Positions 8,449 through 15,582 of a stretch of DNA of 64,000 nucleotides are shown piece by piece. Every line of letters begins with the position of its first letter. Within the stretch, counting starts at the first letter, position 1. The DNA is taken from positions 248,001 to 312,000 of the forward strand of contig NZ_WBVO01000001.1 of assembly GCF_008933115.1 (NCBI RefSeq), given 5' to 3'. The position numbers were made by a program, and so were the translations under genes. Below the pieces are notes generated by a model. That model was not told the DNA's origin. It did not search any database and saw only the letters and a program-made list of their open reading frames with translations. The DNA comes from Phaeocystidibacter luteus (lineage in GTDB: Bacteria > Bacteroidota > Bacteroidia > Flavobacteriales > Schleiferiaceae).

Positions 8449-9651
8449 CTACGGTAAATAAGAGTAACCATGCTTCGTCTTCCACATAAAGTACTTTTCA
8501 AAGAGCACTTTACCGAAATCATATATCACGTTTGGAACCATAATGGCAAAGCTGCGTGGTTTAAAAAGGTGGTTACTGATGATCCAAACCTCTTTCTTAC
8601 CTGCGTCCATGACACATAATCCAGGAATCTTACCCCAAGCTTTTTTCTTGAGCTCTGTTTTTCCCTTGTGAACACGAACGATATTCTCTGCTACAATCTT
8701 TCCGGTTTCATCACTCGGATAACCCGTTTTCGGGCTACCGAATGGAACTTTACCGGGAGTGAAGGGAAGGGGCACGTCAACTGCAATGCCTGCGGCCCAC
8801 ACATTAGGATAGGCAGGGTGACGATAGTCTTCACCTACCGGAAGGTATCCAGCAGCAGTGGCTTGAAGCTTAGGACTATTCGTTACGAAGTCGACCCCTA
8901 CGAACGGAGGCATCATCATGCTGAATTTGTACGGAAGTTCGGTACCGTCGCTCAGATACACCTTTTCGCTATCCATTTTGTCCACAGCCACTTCGGTATG
9001 GAAGTGAATGTTGAACATCTTCATGAACGTCTCGAGCATCGTCTTGGCACCGGTCATTCCGTCAATTCCAAAGTGTCCGAGGAAGGTCTCCGGTGTTACC
9101 CAGTGTAGATCTACCTTCTTACGAATCTTCTTCTCACGTAGCCACTGCTCGAAGTTGAAAAGGAACTCGTACGCAGCACCCATACATCCGGCGCTCTGCG
9201 TAGCGCCAATTACTACCGGACCTGGGTTTTTGGCAAATTCCTCAAGCGTTTTACGGATTTTCATGGCGCCGTTCGGCGTTCCCACATAATGGGCATGCTC
9301 TCTAACACCAGGAGCAACGTCGTATTTCACTTTCGGACCAGTAGCGATGACCAACTCATCGTAGTACACATCGCCCTTGTTGGTTTTTACCAAGTTATTG
9401 TCTGGGTCAACCTCAAGCGCTGTGGCAAGCATAAAGCCGACTCCTTTCTTTTTAAAGATCTCATCCTTGCGGATGGTAATGTCCTTCATGTCACGTCTTT
9501 TGAACGGAACCCATATTAAAGAAGGAATGAATGTGAACAGGGGACTCTTGTCAATTACTAGAACCTCATGTTGTTGCCCACCTTTGCGCTTCAACTCCAA
9601 AGCGGCGGTGAACCCGGCAAAGTTGCCTCCGATGATCACTGTCTTTTTCAT
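8449..9651 (-). CDS. FAD-dependent pyridine-nucleotide-disulfide oxidoreductase, sulfide:quinone reductase-like
   Basis: Flavoprotein of 400 residues that starts with the FAD-binding Rossmann motif KTVIIGGNFAGFTAALELK. The second half has PYKFSMMMPPFVG and a second FAD contact, VWAAGIAVDVPLP. A Cys in QSAGCMGAAYEF and another in GLCVMDAG match the positions of conserved cysteines in several SQR types, which favours sulfide oxidation with electrons going to quinone. The C-terminal amphipathic region (FGKVLFEKYFMWKTKHGY) could anchor it to the membrane. A type II NADH dehydrogenase-like role is the main alternative. The start is the ATG at 9651; a 24-codon extension to 9723 lacks homologous character. 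A promoter lies at 9772-9801. Confidence 0.8.
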   Translation of the reverse strand: MKKTVIIGGNFAGFTAALELKRKGGQQHEVLVIDKSPLFTFIPSLIWVPFKRRDMKDITIRKDEIFKKKGVGFMLATALEVDPDNNLVKTNKGDVYYDELVIATGPKVKYDVAPGVREHAHYVGTPNGAMKIRKTLEEFAKNPGPVVIGATQSAGCMGAAYEFLFNFEQWLREKKIRKKVDLHWVTPETFLGHFGIDGMTGAKTMLETFMKMFNIHFHTEVAVDKMDSEKVYLSDGTELPYKFSMMMPPFVGVDFVTNSPKLQATAAGYLPVGEDYRHPAYPNVWAAGIAVDVPLPFTPGKVPFGSPKTGYPSDETGKIVAENIVRVHKGKTELKKKAWGKIPGLCVMDAGKKEVWIISNHLFKPRSFAIMVPNVIYDFGKVLFEKYFMWKTKHGYSYLP

Positions 9652-9771
9652 GGCACATTCGTTTTGTTTATCAGGATAAATGTACCCCCATCTTTTGGCT
9701 CTAATGGTGATGATGGTCACCATGCGACATGATAAAAGTCAGGTTTTAAGTCCTCTGATTATCAGCGATTT

Positions 9772-9801
9772 GAAAAATAATTTCAGAATTGTAAAATCCA
9801 A
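9772..9801 (-). promoter_or_regulatory. Candidate Bacteroidota-type promoter for the SQR-like gene
   Basis: Read leftward: TTG (plus strand CAA at 9799-9801), 19 bases, then TATTTTTC (plus 9772-9779), close to the TAnnTTTG element of the Bacteroidota housekeeping sigma factor. It implies a leader of about 110 bases before the ATG at 9651. Confidence 0.4.
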
Positions 9802-9851
9802 AGACATGCCTAGTGCGTAGATGAGACATAACGGTTTTTAAATAACACATT

Positions 9852-10376
9852 ATGATTACCACAACACAACTCTTTAAGAATTTCGGTAAAGTAACACTAG
9901 CAATGGTTGCTGCCTTTACATTCACAGCTTGTAGTGAAGATGACGACGACATGATGGACGACGATCCAATGACAATGTCTTACAACTACGCATTTAGCAG
10001 CAGCTACAGCGGAACACATCCAAATGATTTTTCTGCTATGATGGAGGTTGAAGAGATTGATAACTCTTCTTGCAAGATCACGGTTACGTTGATGAATACT
10101 TTGGACGGTGAAACGTATATGATTCATGCTCACGATGCAGCGGATCCAAACACCACGCCGAATAATACTCCGTACAACGAATCTCCAAATGCCGATGTAT
10201 TTGTACAGATGGCAGCAGGAAACGGCGGAGACGTAACTGTAAGTCAGACTGCGAACATGTCTTACGAAGAGATCACTTCTTCTTACGAAGCATTCTTTGT
10301 AGTACACGATCCAACGCAGCAAATCAGCACTACGGATCTTACAACTTATCTCGTAGTTGGAGCATTTGCACGATAA
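9852..10376 (+). CDS. Asp-rich surface lipoprotein of unknown function
   Basis: Predicted lipoprotein of 174 residues. The signal peptide ends FTFTACSEDDDD: Cys27 is the lipidation site and the acidic run right after it resembles the lipoprotein export signal that sends Bacteroidota lipoproteins to the outer leaflet. The mature domain is small and beta-rich, with a central histidine pair in YMIHAHDAADPN that could bind metal. I do not recognise the family with certainty; it is loosely reminiscent of CHRD-type domains. It is divergent from the SQR-like gene with 200 bases between the starts and is followed by a hairpin. No operon partner. Confidence 0.75.
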   Translation: MITTTQLFKNFGKVTLAMVAAFTFTACSEDDDDMMDDDPMTMSYNYAFSSSYSGTHPNDFSAMMEVEEIDNSSCKITVTLMNTLDGETYMIHAHDAADPNTTPNNTPYNESPNADVFVQMAAGNGGDVTVSQTANMSYEEITSSYEAFFVVHDPTQQISTTDLTTYLVVGAFAR

Positions 10377-10399
10377 TCCAACTACACTCTTTAGGGGTG

Positions 10400-10429
10400 G
10401 AAGTGGTGTCCTACATAGGGCACCACTTC
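10400..10429 (+). terminator. Hairpin after the Asp-rich lipoprotein gene
   Basis: Nine perfect base pairs (10400-10408 with 10421-10429), extendable inward, start 24 bases after the lipoprotein stop. The following bases (tcaattctt) are only moderately T-rich on the plus strand and there is no T run on the other strand, so it is a moderate plus-strand terminator. Confidence 0.55.
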
Positions 10430-10449
10430 TCAATTCTTAAAACTGGGCA

Positions 10450-11499
10450 TCATTCCAAACCAATTACGTTTGTGTTGTCCCTTGTGGTTGCCGAATCTGA
10501 CGGTAGCAGGCCAGTTACTTCCCTAACAGTTCCCAAAGCGCCTGCGGCCCAGATTCGGTTACCTTTATTATTTACGGCAAGTACGTGGAATCCTTCATCC
10601 GACACCAGAGTCCAATTCAATCCATCCCATGAAGCATCTATCCCCGTAGGTCCACATGCCACTAAAAGTCCACTTTCCATGCGCTTCACGCAACTCCTAT
10701 AACCGTTTACAGTATGGTCTGGCCAGCGTAATTTCGGTCCTGAGTTGGTGAAATAGATTGTGCCCGCACTGTGTTTGGTGCTTTCCTCGAACCTATAGTC
10801 GCCGCCCACAAAAACGACGGTACTGTCATTGAATCGAGTGGCTGAATAAATTCCCGCTGTAGCACTTGTATCCTCATACAATCTGAATGATTTCTCTCGC
10901 GATGAATGAAGCATTCGTGCTCCATAACCTCCGGTGAAAAATGCAAAGCTTCTCTTTTCCACGATGAGCGCACTGCCTGAAGCGGCAAAGGAAACCTCTC
11001 CTGAATCAGCTGGATATCGATGTTGTTCGTCCCATAAAACCCAATGCTCGCCAAAGTCATTTGTGCCAACAATGGTCCATTTGCCGTCTATAGGATCGCC
11101 CACTATGATTCCCTGGCCTTGCTCATTGATCTCCAATTGGTCGAAGAAGTTGCTCGGATGATCATATCTAAAAACGCTTGACCAAGTGTTTCCTCCATCT
11201 TCAGTTTTCCAAATAATGCCCGGACTAGCGATGCCCATGGCGATTGCTCGTTTGTCATCAAATGCGTGAATGTCTCTTAATTCTCCATCAAATCCAGCAA
11301 TAAACCCAGAATCCCATGTGGTTCCGCCGTTAACACTTTTCGCCCAGAATCCATTCGAAGATGCAATCCAAAGTGTTGAATCTCCCACCACATCAAGTGC
11401 GCGAATACTGAATTGATCGGGTCTACTTGTCGATGAATCAGTACAAGAAGAGAGGAGTATAATTGAGCCAAGGACGTAGGTTAGAGCCGTTAGTTTCAT
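10450..11499 (-). CDS. BNR/YCF48-like beta-propeller lipoprotein
   Basis: Secreted lipoprotein of 349 residues: signal peptide with lipobox LLSSC near residue 19. Several propeller blades carry Asp-box-like turns (SVNGGTTWDSG, TEDGGNTWSSV, TNDFGEHWVLW), as in BNR-repeat sialidases and in the photosystem-assembly factor YCF48. No glycosidase active-site residues are evident, so a binding or scaffold role is more likely than catalysis. The ATG at 11499 is chosen because it opens on a clean signal peptide; the frame continues upstream to 11736 but that stretch overlaps the divergent kinase gene. No partner gene in the same direction. Confidence 0.8.
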   Translation of the reverse strand: MKLTALTYVLGSIILLSSCTDSSTSRPDQFSIRALDVVGDSTLWIASSNGFWAKSVNGGTTWDSGFIAGFDGELRDIHAFDDKRAIAMGIASPGIIWKTEDGGNTWSSVFRYDHPSNFFDQLEINEQGQGIIVGDPIDGKWTIVGTNDFGEHWVLWDEQHRYPADSGEVSFAASGSALIVEKRSFAFFTGGYGARMLHSSREKSFRLYEDTSATAGIYSATRFNDSTVVFVGGDYRFEESTKHSAGTIYFTNSGPKLRWPDHTVNGYRSCVKRMESGLLVACGPTGIDASWDGLNWTLVSDEGFHVLAVNNKGNRIWAAGALGTVREVTGLLPSDSATTRDNTNVIGLE

Positions 11500-11600
11500 C
11501 GTAATGAATTGAGGTTGAATAAGGTTGAGCAAAAATTCAATAGTATATGTCCGAATATCCTCGTACTTTCGAGTCTTTGCGCAAGGAAAGTTAAGCAACG

Positions 11601-13370
11601 TTGAATACACCACCAGAAATCGGATCTGACCTATCCAGATTGTATTGGTCCTCTCGCTCCGCGATTTGGTTGTCTGTTGATCCAGACGACACGTTGTCCT
11701 TGTACCCCGAAGATTCAAAACTCTTTCGTACGTCATCCGGCGATTCCCTTACCATTGCTGACCTTCCAGCGGCCGTTCAGTCGAGTATTATCCGCGTTAG
11801 GAATTCTAATAAAGCAGAATCCATTGATTGGATCGACGGAGCCATGCACGTTGCCGGCACTGTTTCCTTTGTAGTTGGAAAGGTCTTCTGTGAGTTTCAA
11901 ACCAGAGATATTTCATTCGATACCGATTGGCAGAAGTTTGACGATCTCCCGATGGGAGTAATCGCCACCACAGATAAGTTCGTCACTCAATACGCTAACC
12001 GTGCACTGGCAGATCTATTGGGTTACAATTCTGCTTCTGAACTCATCGGCAAGCGCCCGAAGGACTTTGTGCATCCGGACGATAAAGAGTTTACGGTAAA
12101 GGCGCATGAGGAGTTCCTGTCAGGAAAATCAGGAACACACGAATACGTATTCAGACGGCAAGTGAGCTCTGGCCAAATCAAGTGGTTGAAGGTGTCACTT
12201 GCCACAGTAAAAGATTCAACCCCATATCATTACCTAGGTGTGGTTATGCCCGTAGAGGAGGAGCAATCCGTTGCCACACGCCTCAAGAAGAGCGAATCTA
12301 GACTGCGTTCTATCTTCTACAACGCACAAGGCGGACTTGTACTTTGTAATTCTGATTTAAGGATAGTGGCTTCAAATTCAGCATTTTGCGAAATGTTGGA
12401 GTACGCGGAAGAGTCGGAGATTCGGGGGGAATACATGCCACTCATCACACTCGAAGAAGATAGACTAGCTGAAAAGGAACTCTTTGATCATCTCATTGCG
12501 ACTAAGGGAAGTCATTACAGAATCGAGAAACGCTATTTAACCAGGTCTGGCGAAGCAATTTGGTGTGATGTGATCGTATCCGCCGTTTGGGATGGAAAGG
12601 ATAAGCCAAGTAACTTCATTTCTATCATTCAAAACATTCAAAATGCCAAGGAGAGCGAGGCTAGAATGAAGAGCTTGAGTGATTTGAAGGATAAGTTCCT
12701 TTCTGTACTTAGTCACGATTTGAAGAACCCAATCAATGCAGTTATGGGATTGATTGAGTTGACCAAAGAGAGTCTGAAGCGAAATGACGCCGCCGAAGCC
12801 AAAGAATTGGTTGAGCTTATGGAGCTGAGCATGCACAATATGCATGACCTTTTGCTGAATATGCTCGATTGGAGTAGAACACATCAAGGTGTAATGCCTT
12901 TTGAACCCGTTCAAGTCGACCTCAAGAGCTTCGCGGATTCGATTAGTCAAATCGTGAAGATTGGGATCCATCAGAAAGGTCTTCAGTTAAAGGTTAGTGT
13001 CAACGAAGGCGATTTTGTTTGGGCCGATTCTCACATGCTCAAGAGCATCATTCTTAATCTTCTCACGAACGCAATTAAGTTTACCTCCCGAGGAGGTGAA
13101 ATTCGCTTGAGCTTCAAATCAGATGGGGATAAAGTTCTCGTAGAAGTAAGCGACGATGGAGTAGGGATGAGTCAAAATCAAATTGATGAACTCTTCCAAG
13201 CTTCCACCTATCTTCAGTCTGATGGTACTGAGAATGAGTCGGGTACTGGCTTAGGACTATTCTTGGTTAAAGACTTTGTCGACTACCATCAATCAACCCT
13301 ACAAGTGAAATCGCAAGAGGGTAAGGGGTCTAGCTTTTCCTTCTATCTACCTATGAAAGCGCCTCAATAG
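11601..13370 (+). CDS. Soluble histidine kinase with two PAS domains
   Basis: Cytoplasmic two-component kinase of about 589 residues with no membrane helix. PAS domain 1 is about residues 115-220 (GYNSASELIGKRPKDFVHPDD), PAS domain 2 about 235-350 (LEYAEESEIRGEYMPLI). The HisKA helix has His372 in VLSHDLKNPINAVMG, and the GHKL ATPase has NAIKFTSRGGE, DDGVGMS and GTGLGLFLVKDF. The start is TTG at 11601, because no ATG precedes the first PAS domain; a promoter-like TACTTTCG lies at about 11562-11569. No response regulator is adjacent, so it is an orphan kinase. Its 3' end overlaps the convergent murQ by 20 bases. Confidence 0.9.
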   Translation: MNTPPEIGSDLSRLYWSSRSAIWLSVDPDDTLSLYPEDSKLFRTSSGDSLTIADLPAAVQSSIIRVRNSNKAESIDWIDGAMHVAGTVSFVVGKVFCEFQTRDISFDTDWQKFDDLPMGVIATTDKFVTQYANRALADLLGYNSASELIGKRPKDFVHPDDKEFTVKAHEEFLSGKSGTHEYVFRRQVSSGQIKWLKVSLATVKDSTPYHYLGVVMPVEEEQSVATRLKKSESRLRSIFYNAQGGLVLCNSDLRIVASNSAFCEMLEYAEESEIRGEYMPLITLEEDRLAEKELFDHLIATKGSHYRIEKRYLTRSGEAIWCDVIVSAVWDGKDKPSNFISIIQNIQNAKESEARMKSLSDLKDKFLSVLSHDLKNPINAVMGLIELTKESLKRNDAAEAKELVELMELSMHNMHDLLLNMLDWSRTHQGVMPFEPVQVDLKSFADSISQIVKIGIHQKGLQLKVSVNEGDFVWADSHMLKSIILNLLTNAIKFTSRGGEIRLSFKSDGDKVLVEVSDDGVGMSQNQIDELFQASTYLQSDGTENESGTGLGLFLVKDFVDYHQSTLQVKSQEGKGSSFSFYLPMKAPQ

Positions 13371-14157
13371 CACTTCTTACGCTGCCGTGCTTTTGAAGTG
13401 CTGCATTCGCTGTTTCATAATCTACGTGGGTACTTTCCATTACCATGCGCGTACCTCTGTCAACCAATTTATTGTTGCTCAATTGCATATCAACCATTCT
13501 GTTGCCCGCAACTCTTCCCAATTTTATCATTACTGAGGTAGATATCATGTTCAAAATGAGCTTTTGAGCCGTTCCTGCCTTCATTCGGGTAGAACCCGTA
13601 ACAAACTCGGGTCCTGTTACTGCAACTAGTGGGTGATCACAGACTTCGGTAACTGGAGCTCCAGGGTTACATGTGATGCACGCAGTGAGGATGTTCTTCT
13701 CTCTAGCTTTCTGCAATCCACCTATAACATACGGCGTGGTTCCGCTTGCGGCTATTCCGACCAACGTGTCATTTTCGCCAATCTCGTGTTCAGAAAGGTC
13801 CTTCCAGGCTTGATTCTCGCTGTCTTCGGCGAATTCCACCGCCTTGCGCATGGCACCGTCGCCTCCAGCAATTAATCCAACCACCCATCCATGAGGTACG
13901 CCGAATGTTGGTGGACATTCAGAAGCGTCAACCACTCCTAATCGTCCGGATGTTCCCGCACCAATATAGAATAGTCGTCCGCCTTTCATCATACGCAGAT
14001 GCACTTCGTCCACAAACTCAGAAATCTGCGGAATGATAGGTTCTATGGCTTCTGGAACTTTACGGTCCTCCTGGTTGATCCACGTGAGTAGGTCACGTGT
14101 GCTCTGCTGCTCCAGGTCGTTGTAATGCGAAGGTTGTTCAGTAATTCGCTTAAACAT
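13351..14157 (-). CDS. murQ: N-acetylmuramic acid 6-phosphate etherase
   Basis: Cleaves the lactyl ether of MurNAc-6-phosphate to give GlcNAc-6-phosphate and D-lactate in peptidoglycan recycling; cytoplasmic. The 268-residue protein is a SIS-fold enzyme and shows the family signatures GAGTSGRLGVVDASECPPTF, IAGGDGAMRKAVE, GIAASGTTPYV and TGSTRMKAGTAQK. The catalytic Glu is expected in the DASE segment. It begins 17 bases after the stop of the RNA methyltransferase gene and probably shares its transcript. The last 20 bases overlap the convergent kinase gene. No anhydro-MurNAc kinase or PTS gene lies nearby. Confidence 0.95.
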   Translation of the reverse strand: MFKRITEQPSHYNDLEQQSTRDLLTWINQEDRKVPEAIEPIIPQISEFVDEVHLRMMKGGRLFYIGAGTSGRLGVVDASECPPTFGVPHGWVVGLIAGGDGAMRKAVEFAEDSENQAWKDLSEHEIGENDTLVGIAASGTTPYVIGGLQKAREKNILTACITCNPGAPVTEVCDHPLVAVTGPEFVTGSTRMKAGTAQKLILNMISTSVMIKLGRVAGNRMVDMQLSNNKLVDRGTRMVMESTHVDYETANAALQKHGSVRSAIEALS

Positions 14158-14174
14158 GGCTCTAGGTTTGTTGA

Positions 14175-15377
14175 TTAGCCTTTCTTGATCATTCGCGCCA
14201 TGTAGAATCCGTCCGAGAATTCCGATGGATTAACACGCTGCTCGTCTTCAAGCTCGTATTCGGGGTGATGGCTGAGGAATTCCCTCACCTGATCTTCGTT
14301 CTCTGACTTGAGAATGCTACAAGTCGCATAAATCAGTTTGCCGCCTGGCTTGAGCATTTTCTCATATCGATCAACGATGTCACGTTGAATCTCAATGGTT
14401 CTTTCGAGATGCTCGGGTTTGAGCTTCCACTTTGTATCGGGATCTCGTTTAATCACGCCTGTACCGCTGCAGGGTACGTCCAGTAGCAATCTGTCTGCCC
14501 AATTCTCGTATTTATCAATAATTCGACGATCGGAAATCGGATCTGTTTCTACGATATCAATCCCTGCTCTTTCTGCTCTTTTAAGCAGCTCACCCAGCTT
14601 TCTATCCTCTATATCCATGGAAACGATAGATCCATGGTTGTTCATGAGGTTTGCCATATGCAGTGTTTTACCTCCAGCGCCTGCACAAGCATCAATGACG
14701 TTCATGCCGGGTTCAACTTCCACATAAGGACCAATTTCTTGCGAGCCGGCGTCCTGAACCTCAAATAACCCATTTTGAAAGGCTTCAATGTGGTTCAGTC
14801 GAGGTCGACCTTCTAGCGCAATAGCTATCTCGCTATTGTCTAGTGCCTTAGCCGAAATGTTTGATTGTTCCAGGATACTCAACACCTCTTTACGGTTTGA
14901 TTTAGCGGTATTGACACGGAGGATAACCGAGGCAGGACTGTTGAGCTCGTGTGCAATTGCCGGCCACTGATCTCCCAATTGGGCGGTGGACATTTCATCA
15001 AACCACTCTGGAAAACTCTCTATGATTCCGACATCGGATGGGAGGGAGGCAAGTCGGTCCGCAATGTTGAAATCGCGGATTGAATCAAACTTAGGCCAGT
15101 CTGGTAGTTCAATTCCACGCCACATGAAGTATACACCCACAAGCTTCCAAAGCGTCTTTCTTTTTGTAGAGGGTTCTTCATCGAGCAACCACCAAAGCAA
15201 GCGCCAATTTCGAACGATTTCATAGGTGTGCTCGGCCACGAAAGATCGATCTCGAGAGCCCCATTTTTTATTTCGCCGAAGTAAGCGTTCTACCACTTTG
15301 TCGGCGTAAATGTCCATGCCGAAACTGGTTTCAAGGGCCTCAATTACACCGGCCACGGTATTTGGAAACATGCGCAT
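14175..15377 (-). CDS. RsmB/NOP-family RNA (cytosine-5) methyltransferase
   Basis: SAM-dependent m5C RNA methyltransferase of 400 residues, probably acting on 16S rRNA. Residues 1 to about 140 form an NusB/RsmB-like helical domain. The Rossmann methyltransferase follows: AGAGGKTLHMANLM (SAM site), the catalytic DVPCSGTG motif and YATCSI, whose Cys is the nucleophile in this family. It lacks a fused PUA domain. The start may be the ATG at 15377 or the one two codons later. It lies upstream of murQ on the same strand with a 17-base gap. Confidence 0.9.
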   Translation of the reverse strand: MRMFPNTVAGVIEALETSFGMDIYADKVVERLLRRNKKWGSRDRSFVAEHTYEIVRNWRLLWWLLDEEPSTKRKTLWKLVGVYFMWRGIELPDWPKFDSIRDFNIADRLASLPSDVGIIESFPEWFDEMSTAQLGDQWPAIAHELNSPASVILRVNTAKSNRKEVLSILEQSNISAKALDNSEIAIALEGRPRLNHIEAFQNGLFEVQDAGSQEIGPYVEVEPGMNVIDACAGAGGKTLHMANLMNNHGSIVSMDIEDRKLGELLKRAERAGIDIVETDPISDRRIIDKYENWADRLLLDVPCSGTGVIKRDPDTKWKLKPEHLERTIEIQRDIVDRYEKMLKPGGKLIYATCSILKSENEDQVREFLSHHPEYELEDEQRVNPSEFSDGFYMARMIKKG

Positions 15378-15418
15378 GCTGCGAATTTAGCTAAAGGTAG
15401 GGGAATGTGGTAGGTACC

Positions 15419-15450
15419 AAAAAAGAAAGACCCCCGGGCGGGGGTCTTTC
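15419..15450 (-). terminator. Strong terminator of the fused E1 dehydrogenase gene
   Basis: A perfect 11-bp stem (15425-15435 with 15440-15450) with a 4-base loop, followed leftward by a T run (plus-strand A at 15419-15424). It lies 133 bases after the E1 stop; the leader in between carries GA/CT dinucleotide runs. Confidence 0.9.
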
Positions 15451-15513
15451 CACTCTCTGCGTGCTTCGCTCTCTCTCTCAGGACGCAAATAAAAGTTTAA
15501 TCTCTCTCTCTTC
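15451..15513. repeat. GA/CT-rich runs in the 3' untranslated region of the E1 gene
   Basis: Three separate CTCTCT-type runs occur on the plus strand at about 15453-15458, 15469-15479 and 15501-15510, so the leftward transcript has GAGAGA-rich stretches between the stop codon and the terminator. A shorter run of the same kind precedes the terminator at 8380. Nothing else is seen in this 205-base gap. Confidence 0.5.
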
Positions 15514-15582
15514 AACAATATTACGCCATTTCCATAACTCGTCAAAGGGATTGGCAAATATTTTTTCGAGTGAATTTTACGA

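Noticed and set aside
9897-10433. A 178-codon minus-strand reading frame opposite the Asp-rich lipoprotein
   Set aside because: It is Cys/His/Arg-rich nonsense typical of an antisense frame, whereas the plus frame has a proper signal peptide and lipobox.
11547-11594. A 15-codon reading frame (ATG to TAA) just before the double-PAS kinase
   Set aside because: It could be a leader peptide, but a TACTTTCG promoter-like element lies inside it, so the transcript probably starts after its ATG.
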